DNA of 22,399 bases from CAYQCE01 sp964415885 (GTDB taxonomy: Bacteria > Zixibacteria > MSB-5A5 > JAABVY01 > JAHJOQ01): NCBI GenBank assembly GCA_964415885.1, contig CAYQCE010000057.1, positions 1 through 22,399 of the forward strand, written 5' to 3'. Position 1 is the stretch's first letter, and each line of letters starts with the position of its first letter. Shown here piece after piece: positions 7,715 to 15,123 of the stretch. A program made the position numbers and the translations under genes. The notes beneath the pieces were generated by a model. The model saw only the letters and a program-made list of their open reading frames with translations, did not search any database and was not told the DNA's origin.

Positions 7715-8406
7715 CCACGAGAAAACTAACCAGCCTGACCTTGCCGGCAATGCTCCTATTCGCGGCTTTGTATTTTGTGGCGGATGGGCTTGCCGATGGA
7801 ACGACTGGATCGCACAGCCACGATTCGAGCGATCTCGCGAAGCTCGTCGACTGGATGACCGGCCATTTCAGCAGTGCCGAGCAGGCCGAGTCGGACTCGG
7901 CATATTTCCATATCGTCCTGCACATGGTGCCGATCTGGAGAGAGCGATCCGATGCGCATTGGCTCTATGTCGAACAGGCGGTCGCGGATTACACGGATGA
8001 ACCGTATCGTCAGCGAGTCTACAGAGTTTCGCAAACCGACAGCAACACATTTGAAAGCCGTGTCTACACAATAGAGGAGCCGATTCGGTTCGCTGGGGCA
8101 TGGAAGAAAGACGATCCGCTCAGAGCGATGACGCCGGATTCACTTAGGCTCAGGGATGGCTGCGCGATCTACCTCCACATGGAGGGAGACAGCGCCTTCG
8201 TGGGAAGCACAGTCGACCGCGACTGCGAAAGCAATCTGCGGGATGCGGCATATGCAACATCCGAGGTGAGGATCACGGATAGATTCCTTCTTAGCTGGGA
8301 TCGGGGCTATGACTCGGATGGCAACCAGGTCTGGGGCGCGGAGAAGGGCGGATACGTGTTCAAAAAGAAGCTGTCTCCGGATCAATCGGACGCGGAAATC
8401 GAGTAA
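7711..8406 (+). CDS. CpeT/CpcT-family protein with N-terminal signal sequence
   Basis: In cyanobacteria CpcT/CpeT proteins attach or chaperone bilins on phycobiliproteins. The 231-residue product has the family signature: LVDWMTGHFSS near the start, WLYVEQA, RQRVYRV, then RDGCAIYL, GST...C.SNLRDA and SWDRG.D..G.QVWGAEKGGYVF toward the end. Unlike cyanobacterial members it begins with a hydrophobic export-type segment (about 10-30), so it is probably periplasmic or membrane-anchored. No phycobiliprotein is encoded nearby, so bilin lyase activity is unlikely. A lipocalin-like ligand carrier is more plausible. The ATG has GGGGAG five bases upstream. Its 3' end overlaps the convergent GNAT gene by 25 bp. 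Confidence 0.85.
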   Translation: MTTRKLTSLTLPAMLLFAALYFVADGLADGTTGSHSHDSSDLAKLVDWMTGHFSSAEQAESDSAYFHIVLHMVPIWRERSDAHWLYVEQAVADYTDEPYRQRVYRVSQTDSNTFESRVYTIEEPIRFAGAWKKDDPLRAMTPDSLRLRDGCAIYLHMEGDSAFVGSTVDRDCESNLRDAAYATSEVRITDRFLLSWDRGYDSDGNQVWGAEKGGYVFKKKLSPDQSDAEIE

Positions 8407-8885
8407 ACGAGATACTCACCTTCGTCGTCCTCTTCCCTGCCCGCGAATTCGAATCCGCATGACTCGCAGAGCCTGATAGCGGCGATATTGTCGAGATCTA
8501 CAGTGGCGATGATTCGGGTGAGACCAAGATCGCGAAAACCAAGATGGATAGCTCGACGTGCAGCAGATGTCCCAATGCGCTTTCGACGAGAATCAGCATT
8601 GACGACTACGATCAGTTCGGCTTCAGCACCACCCAGCAGCTTGATAGCGCAATGCCCCGCGTACTCTCCTTCGGACACTATTGCAGACGCATGCAGTCTA
8701 CGGATCTCCATCGGTTGCAGGAAGAGGTCGAAGAGGCGTCGCGCAGCCCTGCGGTCGAGCACACCGCCCGCATGGCGCATGTTCTCAGGGTCCGAGACAA
8801 GCGATGCGAACGATTCGAAGTCGAATTCGCCGTATGGTTTGAGTATAATTGTACGATCATCCATTAAAGCATGACTCTCTTGCAT
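8382..8885 (-). CDS. GNAT-family N-acetyltransferase (RimJ/RimL-like)
   Basis: GNAT enzymes transfer acetyl from acetyl-CoA to amines or protein N-termini. Up to 167 residues; the acetyl-CoA loop is visible as VVNADSRRKRIGTSAARRAI, followed by LGLTRIIATVDLDNIAAIRLCESCGFE, the usual C-terminal GNAT signature. A second ATG at 8864 gives 160 residues and has AAGAGAG about ten bases upstream, whereas the ATG at 8885 has no clear ribosome binding site. The shorter form is somewhat likelier. The substrate is unknown. It converges on the CpeT-like gene and is preceded by a 156-bp gap with a TATATA and an imperfect palindrome at 8899-8927. Confidence 0.85.
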   Translation of the reverse strand: MQESHALMDDRTIILKPYGEFDFESFASLVSDPENMRHAGGVLDRRAARRLFDLFLQPMEIRRLHASAIVSEGEYAGHCAIKLLGGAEAELIVVVNADSRRKRIGTSAARRAIHLGFRDLGLTRIIATVDLDNIAAIRLCESCGFEFAGREEDDEGEYLVYSISASD

Positions 8886-8947
8886 GGTCTGACATAACGA
8901 TCAGTTGATATATACGATCTGCTGATCACTGCTAACCATCAGGTCAC

Positions 8948-8962
8948 GCGCTAACATAGCGC
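8948..8962. repeat. Small perfect hairpin between the GNAT and M1-N genes
   Basis: GCGCTA (8948-8953), loop ACA, TAGCGC (8957-8962). It lies 80 bp past the end of the M1-like gene. No T tract follows on either strand, so it is not a standard terminator; it could stabilise the upstream mRNA end or bind a protein. Confidence 0.4.
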
Positions 8963-9041
8963 ATCGACGGGTCCAATGGAAAAGCTTCTGGTCCGAATGC
9001 CAGCGTATAACCATCTGAGTCACCGGATCGTGGACAGCAGT

Positions 9042-9737
9042 CTATTCGGCATCTGCGAGTCGGTCGTCGGTACGTGCATCGGTCGATACATTCAACCGCG
9101 CAAGCTTAGCCTGGACCCCATCCGGGATTGTAGTCTGAAGTGGAGAGCAGAAGACAGCGATCTCGTCCACCGGATCAGTGCAAAAGGAGACATATTGAAT
9201 CGATCCCTCTGTCTTACGCTCTGTCTCGAGGATGCCGTTGGAAAACGCGGCCGTCCCCCGCGGGACATCCGCCACCAGCCTGAACGTCGGTCTCTCGTCC
9301 GGCTTGCACGGGTACCACAGTTCATCCCGTGTGACAAGCATCTGGCTACCATTCATCATCTCGACAGGAAGCGTATACCTGAACTCCAGCGTCACCTCAT
9401 CAGAGGCGATGCACTTGTCGAACATGGATGGAATCGTCACGCTGACGTGTTCCCGCCCGGAGAAGCCGTAGTTTATGGTCGAATAGATTTGATCGGTGGC
9501 TCTGAGATCGATATAGCTGACCTCAGCGAGTGGCGATATTTCGAAATCCACTGATCTCGCACCTGCGGGTTTTGTGAGCTTCCAGACAACGAAGACCTCC
9601 ACAGACTTCGACGACAAATCAAAATCGGCGAAGATATCATAATGGGGAGCATCGGAGACTGGAATCTGCGCGGACAGTAACGACGTCAGAATCAAAGCGG
9701 TAATCAACTTAACCAGAACGTACTTCATCGAGAACAT
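9042..9737 (-). CDS. Exported protein resembling only the N-terminal domain of M1 aminopeptidases
   Basis: The 231-residue product starts with a Sec signal peptide (hydrophobic core after MKYVLVKLITALILTSLLSA). The body resembles the beta-rich N-terminal domain of M1 peptidases: strands around VSVTIPSMF and VTLEFRYTLPV, then LWYPCKPDERPTFRLVADVP and AFSNGIL, which correspond to the family's YPc.DEP..ratf and SNG motifs. It ends at TAG before any zinc-binding domain. Reading past the stop in all three frames gives no M1 catalytic motif before the GNAT gene, so this is a standalone domain or a truncated gene. ATG 9737 has GGGGGA five bases upstream; GTG 9740 is also possible. It lies 120 bp downstream of hslV on the same strand. 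Confidence 0.7.
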   Translation of the reverse strand: MFSMKYVLVKLITALILTSLLSAQIPVSDAPHYDIFADFDLSSKSVEVFVVWKLTKPAGARSVDFEISPLAEVSYIDLRATDQIYSTINYGFSGREHVSVTIPSMFDKCIASDEVTLEFRYTLPVEMMNGSQMLVTRDELWYPCKPDERPTFRLVADVPRGTAAFSNGILETERKTEGSIQYVSFCTDPVDEIAVFCSPLQTTIPDGVQAKLARLNVSTDARTDDRLADAE

Positions 9738-9800
9738 CACCTTCCCCCTTCATGTCCATAAATTGCACCTCGCCACCGTACGAGATGATAATCTCTGCAA

Positions 9801-9827
9801 GTGAATCGGTTTCCGAACGAGATTCAC
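9801..9827. repeat. 7-bp inverted repeat between hslV and the M1-N gene
   Basis: GTGAATC (9801-9807) and GATTCAC (9821-9827) flank 13 bp, with a nested TCGG-TTT-CCGA (9806-9816) that could fold instead. No T tract follows. It may be an operator or processing site for the M1-N gene. Nothing in the sequence decides between these. Confidence 0.35.
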
Positions 9828-9857
9828 AAGTGGCGATAGCGGAATTGCTGAAAAATG

Positions 9858-10391
9858 CTACAGAGTCTCGACTGTGATCTTGTCGTTGGTGTAAACGCAG
9901 ATCGATGCCGCAACCTTGAGCGCCTCGCGCACTATACCGTCGGCTTTCAGGTCGGAATGCTTGATCAGCGCCCGCGCAGCAGCGAGTGCGTAGTTGCCTC
10001 CGGACCCGATAGCAACGATGCGGTCATCCGGCTCAACAACGTCGCCGTTCCCGGAGATCCAGAGAGCGTGCTTCCTGTCCACCGCGACCATGAGGGCCTC
10101 GAGACGCCGAAGGTACTTGTCGGTGCGCCATTCCTTTGCGAGCTCGACCGCGGCTCTCGGGAGACTGCCGTCGAATTCGTCGAGTTTCGCTTCGAAACGT
10201 TCGAACAGGGTTAGAGCATCGGCGGCGGCGCCCGCGAACCCGGCAAGAACCTTACCGTCGTACATGGATCGGATCTTGTTTGCCGTTTCCTTCAATATAG
10301 TCTCGTCATACGAAACCTGGCCGTCGCCGGCGATAGCCACACTGCCCTTGTGACGCAGGGCTATGATTGTAGTCGATCTGAGGTTTTCCAT
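9858..10391 (-). CDS. hslV: HslV (ClpQ), threonine peptidase subunit of HslVU
   Basis: This is the proteasome-like peptidase that forms double hexamers capped by HslU. The 177 residues match the family: TTIIALRHKG at the start, GDGQVS, AGFAGAAADA and GSGGNYALAAARAL. The catalytic threonine is expected to be T7, the first of the TT pair, so a six-residue propeptide (MENLRS) must be removed. Enterobacterial HslV loses only Met. Short propeptides occur in other phyla. The ATG has AAAGG five bases upstream and sits 10 bp after the xerC stop. The family's usual next gene, hslU, is missing here and lies at 117-1490. Confidence 0.96.
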   Translation of the reverse strand: MENLRSTTIIALRHKGSVAIAGDGQVSYDETILKETANKIRSMYDGKVLAGFAGAAADALTLFERFEAKLDEFDGSLPRAAVELAKEWRTDKYLRRLEALMVAVDRKHALWISGNGDVVEPDDRIVAIGSGGNYALAAARALIKHSDLKADGIVREALKVAASICVYTNDKITVETL

Positions 10392-10401
10392 TCAGGCCTT
10401 T

Positions 10402-11307
10402 CTATTTGCCGGAGCGTGGGTGAGTCTGATCGTAGACACGCTTCAGTTTCTCCAGCGAAACATGCGAATATACTTGCGTTGTCGAAAGAGACGAATGACC
10501 GAGCATCTCCTTGATCGCCATCAGGTCAGCGCCGTTGTCCAGAAGATGTGTCGCGAATGAATGGCGAAGAACATGCGGCGAAATCGGGTCGACCGTGCCG
10601 AGCATAGCCGAGTACTTTTTGACGATCCGTGATATTGTTCGAGACGATATCGGGCTACCGGTTCGATTCAGGAAAACACGCTCGGTCCGTACGCCCGGGA
10701 ATCTGGTCTGGCGAATCGCGAGGTAATTCTCGAGCGCCATGCGTGCATAGTTGCCGATCGGAACGATCCGCTCCTTCGAACCTTTCCCCAATACGCGAAG
10801 ACTCCCGCTACGAATGTCAACATCGTCATATTGCACGGCGCAGATTTCGGAGAGACGGCAACCCGTTGAATATAGAAGCTCAATTACGGCCAGATCCCTG
10901 CTGCCCATGAACGTCTCCGGATCGGGATACTCCAGCAAACGTTCAATATCCGTCTTAAGGAGGAAGCGAGGGAGCTTCTTCTCGAACCTCAGGCCGGTGA
11001 TCGCCGCCCCGAGATTCTCCTCGGTGACATCTCGGGCGTGCAGATATTTGAGATAGCTCTTGATCCCCGACAGCACCCGACAAACGGATCGATTCGAAAG
11101 GCCGTCGGCGTGGAGCCGTCGGATGAACTCACGGATCACACGCGAGAGACTATTCTCGATTTCCTGCAGCGTTATTCGCTTCTCGGATAGAAACCGCTGG
11201 AATCGTTCGATATCGCGCCGATAGGCGTTGACTGTGTTGTTGGAGAATGACCTCTGATCTGACAGGTACTTCAGAAACTCGCTTGCGTGCCGTCTACTGG
11301 TAGGCAT
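10402..11307 (-). CDS. xerC: XerC/XerD-type tyrosine recombinase
   Basis: This is a site-specific recombinase of the kind that resolves chromosome dimers at dif. The 301-residue length fits XerC/XerD. The N-terminal SAM-like core-binding domain covers about 1-95. The catalytic domain shows the arginine of TGCRLSE, the lysine of GKGSKER, HVLRH, the histidine of LGHSS and the nucleophile tyrosine of TTQVYSH. Named xerC from its place between topA and hslV, which matches the codV position in Firmicutes; XerC versus XerD is not settled by sequence. ATG 11307 overlaps topA by 14 bp; an in-frame TTG at 11322 is less likely. No integrase-type mobile element is nearby, supporting the housekeeping role. 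Confidence 0.9.
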   Translation of the reverse strand: MPTSRRHASEFLKYLSDQRSFSNNTVNAYRRDIERFQRFLSEKRITLQEIENSLSRVIREFIRRLHADGLSNRSVCRVLSGIKSYLKYLHARDVTEENLGAAITGLRFEKKLPRFLLKTDIERLLEYPDPETFMGSRDLAVIELLYSTGCRLSEICAVQYDDVDIRSGSLRVLGKGSKERIVPIGNYARMALENYLAIRQTRFPGVRTERVFLNRTGSPISSRTISRIVKKYSAMLGTVDPISPHVLRHSFATHLLDNGADLMAIKEMLGHSSLSTTQVYSHVSLEKLKRVYDQTHPRSGK

Positions 11308-13636
11308 TCTGATACTCGGCAACCGTTTCCTTCTCAGCCGACGATATCGTGTTTTTGCAGTCCGGGCAGGCGAGATGCCGGCCGAGACGTTTAGTCTCTT
11401 TTTCTACCATTACGGCAAATCCACACGCTGGGCATTCCCGTGCAACCGGCTGATACCAGACAGCGAATCGACAGTTCGGATAGTCGGAGCAGCCGAAGAA
11501 CAGCTTGCCTCGACGGGTCCGTCGCTGGACCAGATCACCGCCGCAATTCTCCGCCGGGCATTTTATACCGACCGAGATCGACTCGGTATACTTGCAGTCC
11601 GGGTATGCGCTGCACGCTATGAATTTACCGAACCTGCCCTGCCTGTATATTAACGGTTCACCACATTTGGGGCAATCTCTTTCAACCGGCTTGCCGTTAT
11701 CTTCATTGTTGAGCGGGCGTGTGTTCTCGCATTCCGGATATGCCGAACAGGCAAGAAACTGCCCGTTCCGCCCCCATTTCACAATCATCGCAGAGCCGCA
11801 CTTGTCACAGAGTTCGTCCGACTCGCGCATGGTCTCGGCCTTGATCTCCTCGATTTTGCCCTCCACCTCGCTCAGGCTCACGGAGAACTTCTCGTAAAAC
11901 TCGTGGAGGACATCCACCCAATCATCCTCGCCCTCTTCTATTCGGTCGAGATCATCCTCCATGCACGCAGTAAACTCGACATTGAAGATGTCATTGAAAT
12001 GGGCAACGAGGATACCGTTGACTGTGGTGCCCAGCTCGGTCGGCAGCAGACGCTTTTTGTCGAGCTCGACATATCGTCGCGACTTGAGTGTGTTAATGAT
12101 CTGTGCGTATGTGGACGGTCTCCCTATGCCATTACGCTCGAGTTCCTTCACAAGCGAGGCCTCGGAATAGCGCGGGGGGGGCTTGGTGAAATGCTGATCC
12201 GGTATTACCTCACCGAGCGCAATCTCCTGATTCTCCTCGAGATCCGGGATTTCACGTTCTCTTGCAGATTGATCCGGCCTTTCATCCCCGGCCTCTTCGT
12301 ACACCTTCAGATAACCATCAAACTTCAAGCGCGTATCGACGGCCCGGAAAATGTAGTCCCCGCCTTCGAGATCGACTTTGAGCTGATCGTACAGCGCCGG
12401 AGTCATCTGCGACGCCACAAATCTCCGGTAGATGAGATTATATACCTTATACTGCTCGGCCGAGAGATACTCCCTAATCGAAGATGGATCCAGCGAGAGG
12501 TCTGTTGGACGGATCGCCTCGTGCGCGTCCTGAGTGCGCTTCCTCGACTTGAATTCGCGAGGATCAGATGGCAGATAATCGCCGCCGAATCTCTCTCCGA
12601 TATGCTCTCTGAGTGATATCAGCGCTTCTTCAGCGGTTCTGACCGAGTCCGTTCTCATATATGTAATCAAACCGACCGCACCGTGGTCTCCGAGGTCGAT
12701 TCCCTCGTAAAGTTGCTGCGCGATTATCATAGTTTTTTGAGTAGAAAACCCAATCTGCCTGGCGACATCCTGCTGGAGCGTGCTCGTTATGTACGGAGGC
12801 TGCGGATTGCGTGAACGTGTCTCTCGAGATATCGTTTTGACTCTGAAGCGGTTGGAACGGATATTATCTACAGTCTTTTCCGCCTCTTCCGATGATCCGA
12901 TCTCGACATCGGCACCGCCGATCTTGAAAAGATCGGCCTCGAATGACGCCCCATTGGAGCCAAACACGCTGCTTATCGACCAGTATTCTCTCGGCTCGAA
13001 ATTGCCTATCTCTTCTTCACGTTCGCAGATGACGCGCAGAGCCACGGACTGGACTCGACCGGCCGAGAGACCACGGAGAATCGTCTGCCACAAGATCGGA
13101 GAGACCTGATATCCAACCAGACGATCGAGGATACGTCGAGCCTGCTGCGCAAAGACCTTCCGCATGTCGATTTTGTCAGCGTCGGCAAGACCCTGCTCGA
13201 CCGCACTTTTCGTTATCTCGTTAAACCGAACTCTCTTGACCTCACCTTTCACCTTGTCGAAGCGAGTGAGGAGATGGTAGGCTATCGCTTCGCCCTCACG
13301 ATCGGGATCGGGTGCAAGGTAAACTGTCGCGTGTTTCCTGGCCTCCCGAACAAGCTCCTTGATGATTGGACCCTTGCCGTGGATAACCTTGTACTGGGGG
13401 TTGAAGTCTTCCTCGATTTCGACACCGAGCTTGGACTTCGGGAGATCGATTACATGCCCCTTTGTGGCCAAAACCGTGAAACTGTTGCCGAGAAATTTCT
13501 TTAGAGTCTTGATTTTGGTGGGTGACTCTACAATAATAAGCTGCCCTTTGGGCTTACGTGAACTTCCGCTCTTGCGCTTACTATTGGTACCTTTATCGGT
13601 CGGCTTCCGTGCCGATGCCTTGCTTTCTCTGCCCAT
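11294..13636 (-). CDS. topA: DNA topoisomerase I (type IA)
   Basis: It relaxes negative supercoils by single-strand passage. The 780 residues begin with a Lys/Arg/Ser-rich tail (1-30), then the TOPRIM domain (IIVESPTK with E37, and D110-x-D112-x-E114). The active-site tyrosine is Y326 in GLITYMRTDS, and NGIGRPSTYA lies downstream. The C-terminus carries four zinc-ribbon units (about 605-770); the third has the wider spacing CPAENC. ATG 13636 has GGAG five bases upstream. It follows rpoZ by 31 bp and overlaps xerC, so rpoZ-topA-xerC-hslV form one transcription unit. trmFO, which often sits between topA and xerC in Firmicutes, is absent. Confidence 0.97.
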   Translation of the reverse strand: MGRESKASARKPTDKGTNSKRKSGSSRKPKGQLIIVESPTKIKTLKKFLGNSFTVLATKGHVIDLPKSKLGVEIEEDFNPQYKVIHGKGPIIKELVREARKHATVYLAPDPDREGEAIAYHLLTRFDKVKGEVKRVRFNEITKSAVEQGLADADKIDMRKVFAQQARRILDRLVGYQVSPILWQTILRGLSAGRVQSVALRVICEREEEIGNFEPREYWSISSVFGSNGASFEADLFKIGGADVEIGSSEEAEKTVDNIRSNRFRVKTISRETRSRNPQPPYITSTLQQDVARQIGFSTQKTMIIAQQLYEGIDLGDHGAVGLITYMRTDSVRTAEEALISLREHIGERFGGDYLPSDPREFKSRKRTQDAHEAIRPTDLSLDPSSIREYLSAEQYKVYNLIYRRFVASQMTPALYDQLKVDLEGGDYIFRAVDTRLKFDGYLKVYEEAGDERPDQSAREREIPDLEENQEIALGEVIPDQHFTKPPPRYSEASLVKELERNGIGRPSTYAQIINTLKSRRYVELDKKRLLPTELGTTVNGILVAHFNDIFNVEFTACMEDDLDRIEEGEDDWVDVLHEFYEKFSVSLSEVEGKIEEIKAETMRESDELCDKCGSAMIVKWGRNGQFLACSAYPECENTRPLNNEDNGKPVERDCPKCGEPLIYRQGRFGKFIACSAYPDCKYTESISVGIKCPAENCGGDLVQRRTRRGKLFFGCSDYPNCRFAVWYQPVARECPACGFAVMVEKETKRLGRHLACPDCKNTISSAEKETVAEYQNAYQ

Positions 13637-13667
13637 TTCACTCCACGGAAGTAGACCTTGCGGTCAC

Positions 13668-13892
13668 TTATCGTTTGACGTTAACTCTGTCCTCTGCCAA
13701 CTCCCGTAAAGCGACCTCGGTTACCTTTCTTGTGTCAAGTTCAATGCTATCGTCTTCCGGCATCAACTCCAGCTTCGCGAGCCTCTCCTCGTTCAGTTGA
13801 CGGGAGCGCTTTGCTGCAATTATGACTGCCTCGTAGACATTTCTCGCATTCTCTTTGACTCTCTCGAAATTCGGTTTTACTTCGCGCCGCAT
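13668..13892 (-). CDS. rpoZ: RNA polymerase omega subunit
   Basis: Omega helps assemble and stabilise RNA polymerase by binding the beta-prime subunit. The 74-residue product has the family core: NARNVYEAVIIAAKRSRQLN, then TRKVTEVALRELAEDRV. I chose ATG 13892 because AGGAGG lies five bases upstream; an ATG at 13961 would add 23 unconserved residues. The 214-bp gap to yicC upstream encodes no recognisable protein, although guanylate kinase (gmk) usually stands there. It probably heads, or is internal to, the yicC-rpoZ-topA-xerC-hslV unit. No separate promoter is convincing. Confidence 0.92.
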   Translation of the reverse strand: MRREVKPNFERVKENARNVYEAVIIAAKRSRQLNEERLAKLELMPEDDSIELDTRKVTEVALRELAEDRVNVKR

Positions 13893-14106
13893 CACTGCCT
13901 CCTGTTGTTTATATTCCGGTATCTCAAAACAGGTGCTCGCCTCAAAATGTTCATACCGCATAAACGGTTGGAAGTTCGAGGCGAATCTTCACAGCGGCTT
14001 GAAACCGGGTTCCGTAGATCGCTCGTCTTTCTGAATGTCGTCCGCCGTGAAGAAACCTTTAGAATCGAAATCCAAATAGCTCCGAATAACCTGATATGGC
14101 GACCCG

Positions 14107-14985
14107 CTACTCTATATTCTGAACCTGCTCGCGGATCTTTTCTATCTGCTCCTTCAAATCGATAACTTCCTTTGAAATACCGGATGACATCGACTTCGAG
14201 CCAATCGTATTCGCCTCCCGGTTCAGCTCCTGAAGAATGAAATTCAATCGCTTTCCTATGGGCCCATTCGAATCGAGTGCTTCTCTGAACTGCTCGCAGT
14301 GGCTGACTATTCGCACACATTCCTCGGTAATGTCAGAGCGTTCGGCGACAACTGCTGCCTCGGTCATGATTCGATCGGTGGGATCGGTTTCCTCAGCGAT
14401 CAGGTCACGAATTCTGGCCTCGAGCTTCTCTCTGTATGCATCGACGCTCTCTTTGGACAACGGCTTTATCCTGTCAACCGCCTCCAGAATCCTGTCAATT
14501 CGCGGGATCATATCCTTGACCATCTTCTCGCCCTCACTGGCTCGCATCTCCTTTAGCTTACCGAGAGCAGCCACCAGGGCCTCTTCCAGTAGTTTCTTCT
14601 CGAACTCGGGGTCGGCCTCGTCCTCCGCCGGTTCAAATACACCCTCCATTGAGGCGATATCAGAAATGCTCACTTCGCCGGCGAGGCCGTGCTTCTTCTT
14701 CAACTCCCTGAGTACCCTCACGTAGACCTCGGCGACCGGTTCCACGAATCGTACCGGCAGAGCCACACTTTCATCGACGGTCCATGTGATAGAACAAATG
14801 ATCTTGCCTCGAGAAATCTCGCGCCTGAGGACATCCTTGGCGGCGGCCTCCAAGTGCGAAATCCGACGCGGGAGCCTTACTATCGCATCAAAATACCTGT
14901 AATTCACGGACGATAGCTCAATCGTAACATTCATGCCGTTGCGGCTCAGCTCGGCCTGCCCGAATCCTGTCATGCTATTGGTCAT
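14107..14985 (-). CDS. yicC: YicC-family endoribonuclease
   Basis: YicC proteins are endoribonucleases; E. coli YicC takes part in degradation of the small RNA RyhB. The 292 residues are full length. The start MTGFGQAE and ELSSVNYRYFDAIVRLP match the N-terminal YicC domain, and the C-terminal DUF1732 segment contains FILQELNREANTIGSKS, the most conserved stretch. ATG 14985 has AGGAGA six bases upstream; MTGFG starts four residues in. A strong promoter lies upstream at 15009-15037. rqcH is divergent. In many bacteria yicC-gmk-rpoZ are consecutive; here gmk is missing. Confidence 0.95.
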   Translation of the reverse strand: MTNSMTGFGQAELSRNGMNVTIELSSVNYRYFDAIVRLPRRISHLEAAAKDVLRREISRGKIICSITWTVDESVALPVRFVEPVAEVYVRVLRELKKKHGLAGEVSISDIASMEGVFEPAEDEADPEFEKKLLEEALVAALGKLKEMRASEGEKMVKDMIPRIDRILEAVDRIKPLSKESVDAYREKLEARIRDLIAEETDPTDRIMTEAAVVAERSDITEECVRIVSHCEQFREALDSNGPIGKRLNFILQELNREANTIGSKSMSSGISKEVIDLKEQIEKIREQVQNIE

Positions 14986-15008
14986 ACAGTATCTCCTGAA
15001 AGCGATAA

Positions 15009-15037
15009 AGAATATGGATAGCGGCCCTGCTTGTCAA
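15009..15037 (-). promoter_or_regulatory. Sigma-70-type promoter of yicC
   Basis: On the minus strand: TTGACA (15037-15032), a 17-bp spacer, TATTCT (15014-15009). The -35 is perfect and an A/T-rich stretch just upstream could act as an UP element. The start would fall near 15002, giving a leader of under 20 bases with the AGGAGA site. It probably drives yicC and the genes after it. Confidence 0.75.
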
Positions 15038-15123
15038 CTTTTTCATTGAAAAAAGAGTCGTTAAGGCCGATCTGTAACCTTCACTCCAGATTTGATTTGC
15101 GATTCTGGTCGTTTCTCTGCTAA

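Noticed and set aside
8521..8552. Short ACCAAGAT duplicates resembling the left-edge repeat
   Set aside because: They lie within the GNAT coding sequence, share only about 8 bases and lack the hairpin.
8886..9041. Continuation of the M1-like gene by stop readthrough or frameshift
   Set aside because: All three frames past the TAG were read; none shows HExxH or other M1 catalytic motifs before ending.
10402..11307. Phage or integron integrase instead of XerC
   Set aside because: Length, motifs and the topA-xerC-hslV order fit the housekeeping recombinase, and there are no attachment sites, cassette repeats or phage genes around it.
13989..14104. Short minus-strand peptide with an EF-hand-like DFDSKGFFTADD in the yicC-rpoZ gap
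   Set aside because: About 39 codons, no ATG or GTG start, no ribosome binding site, and the loop lacks the acidic residue at position 5; a chance match and not a gmk remnant.
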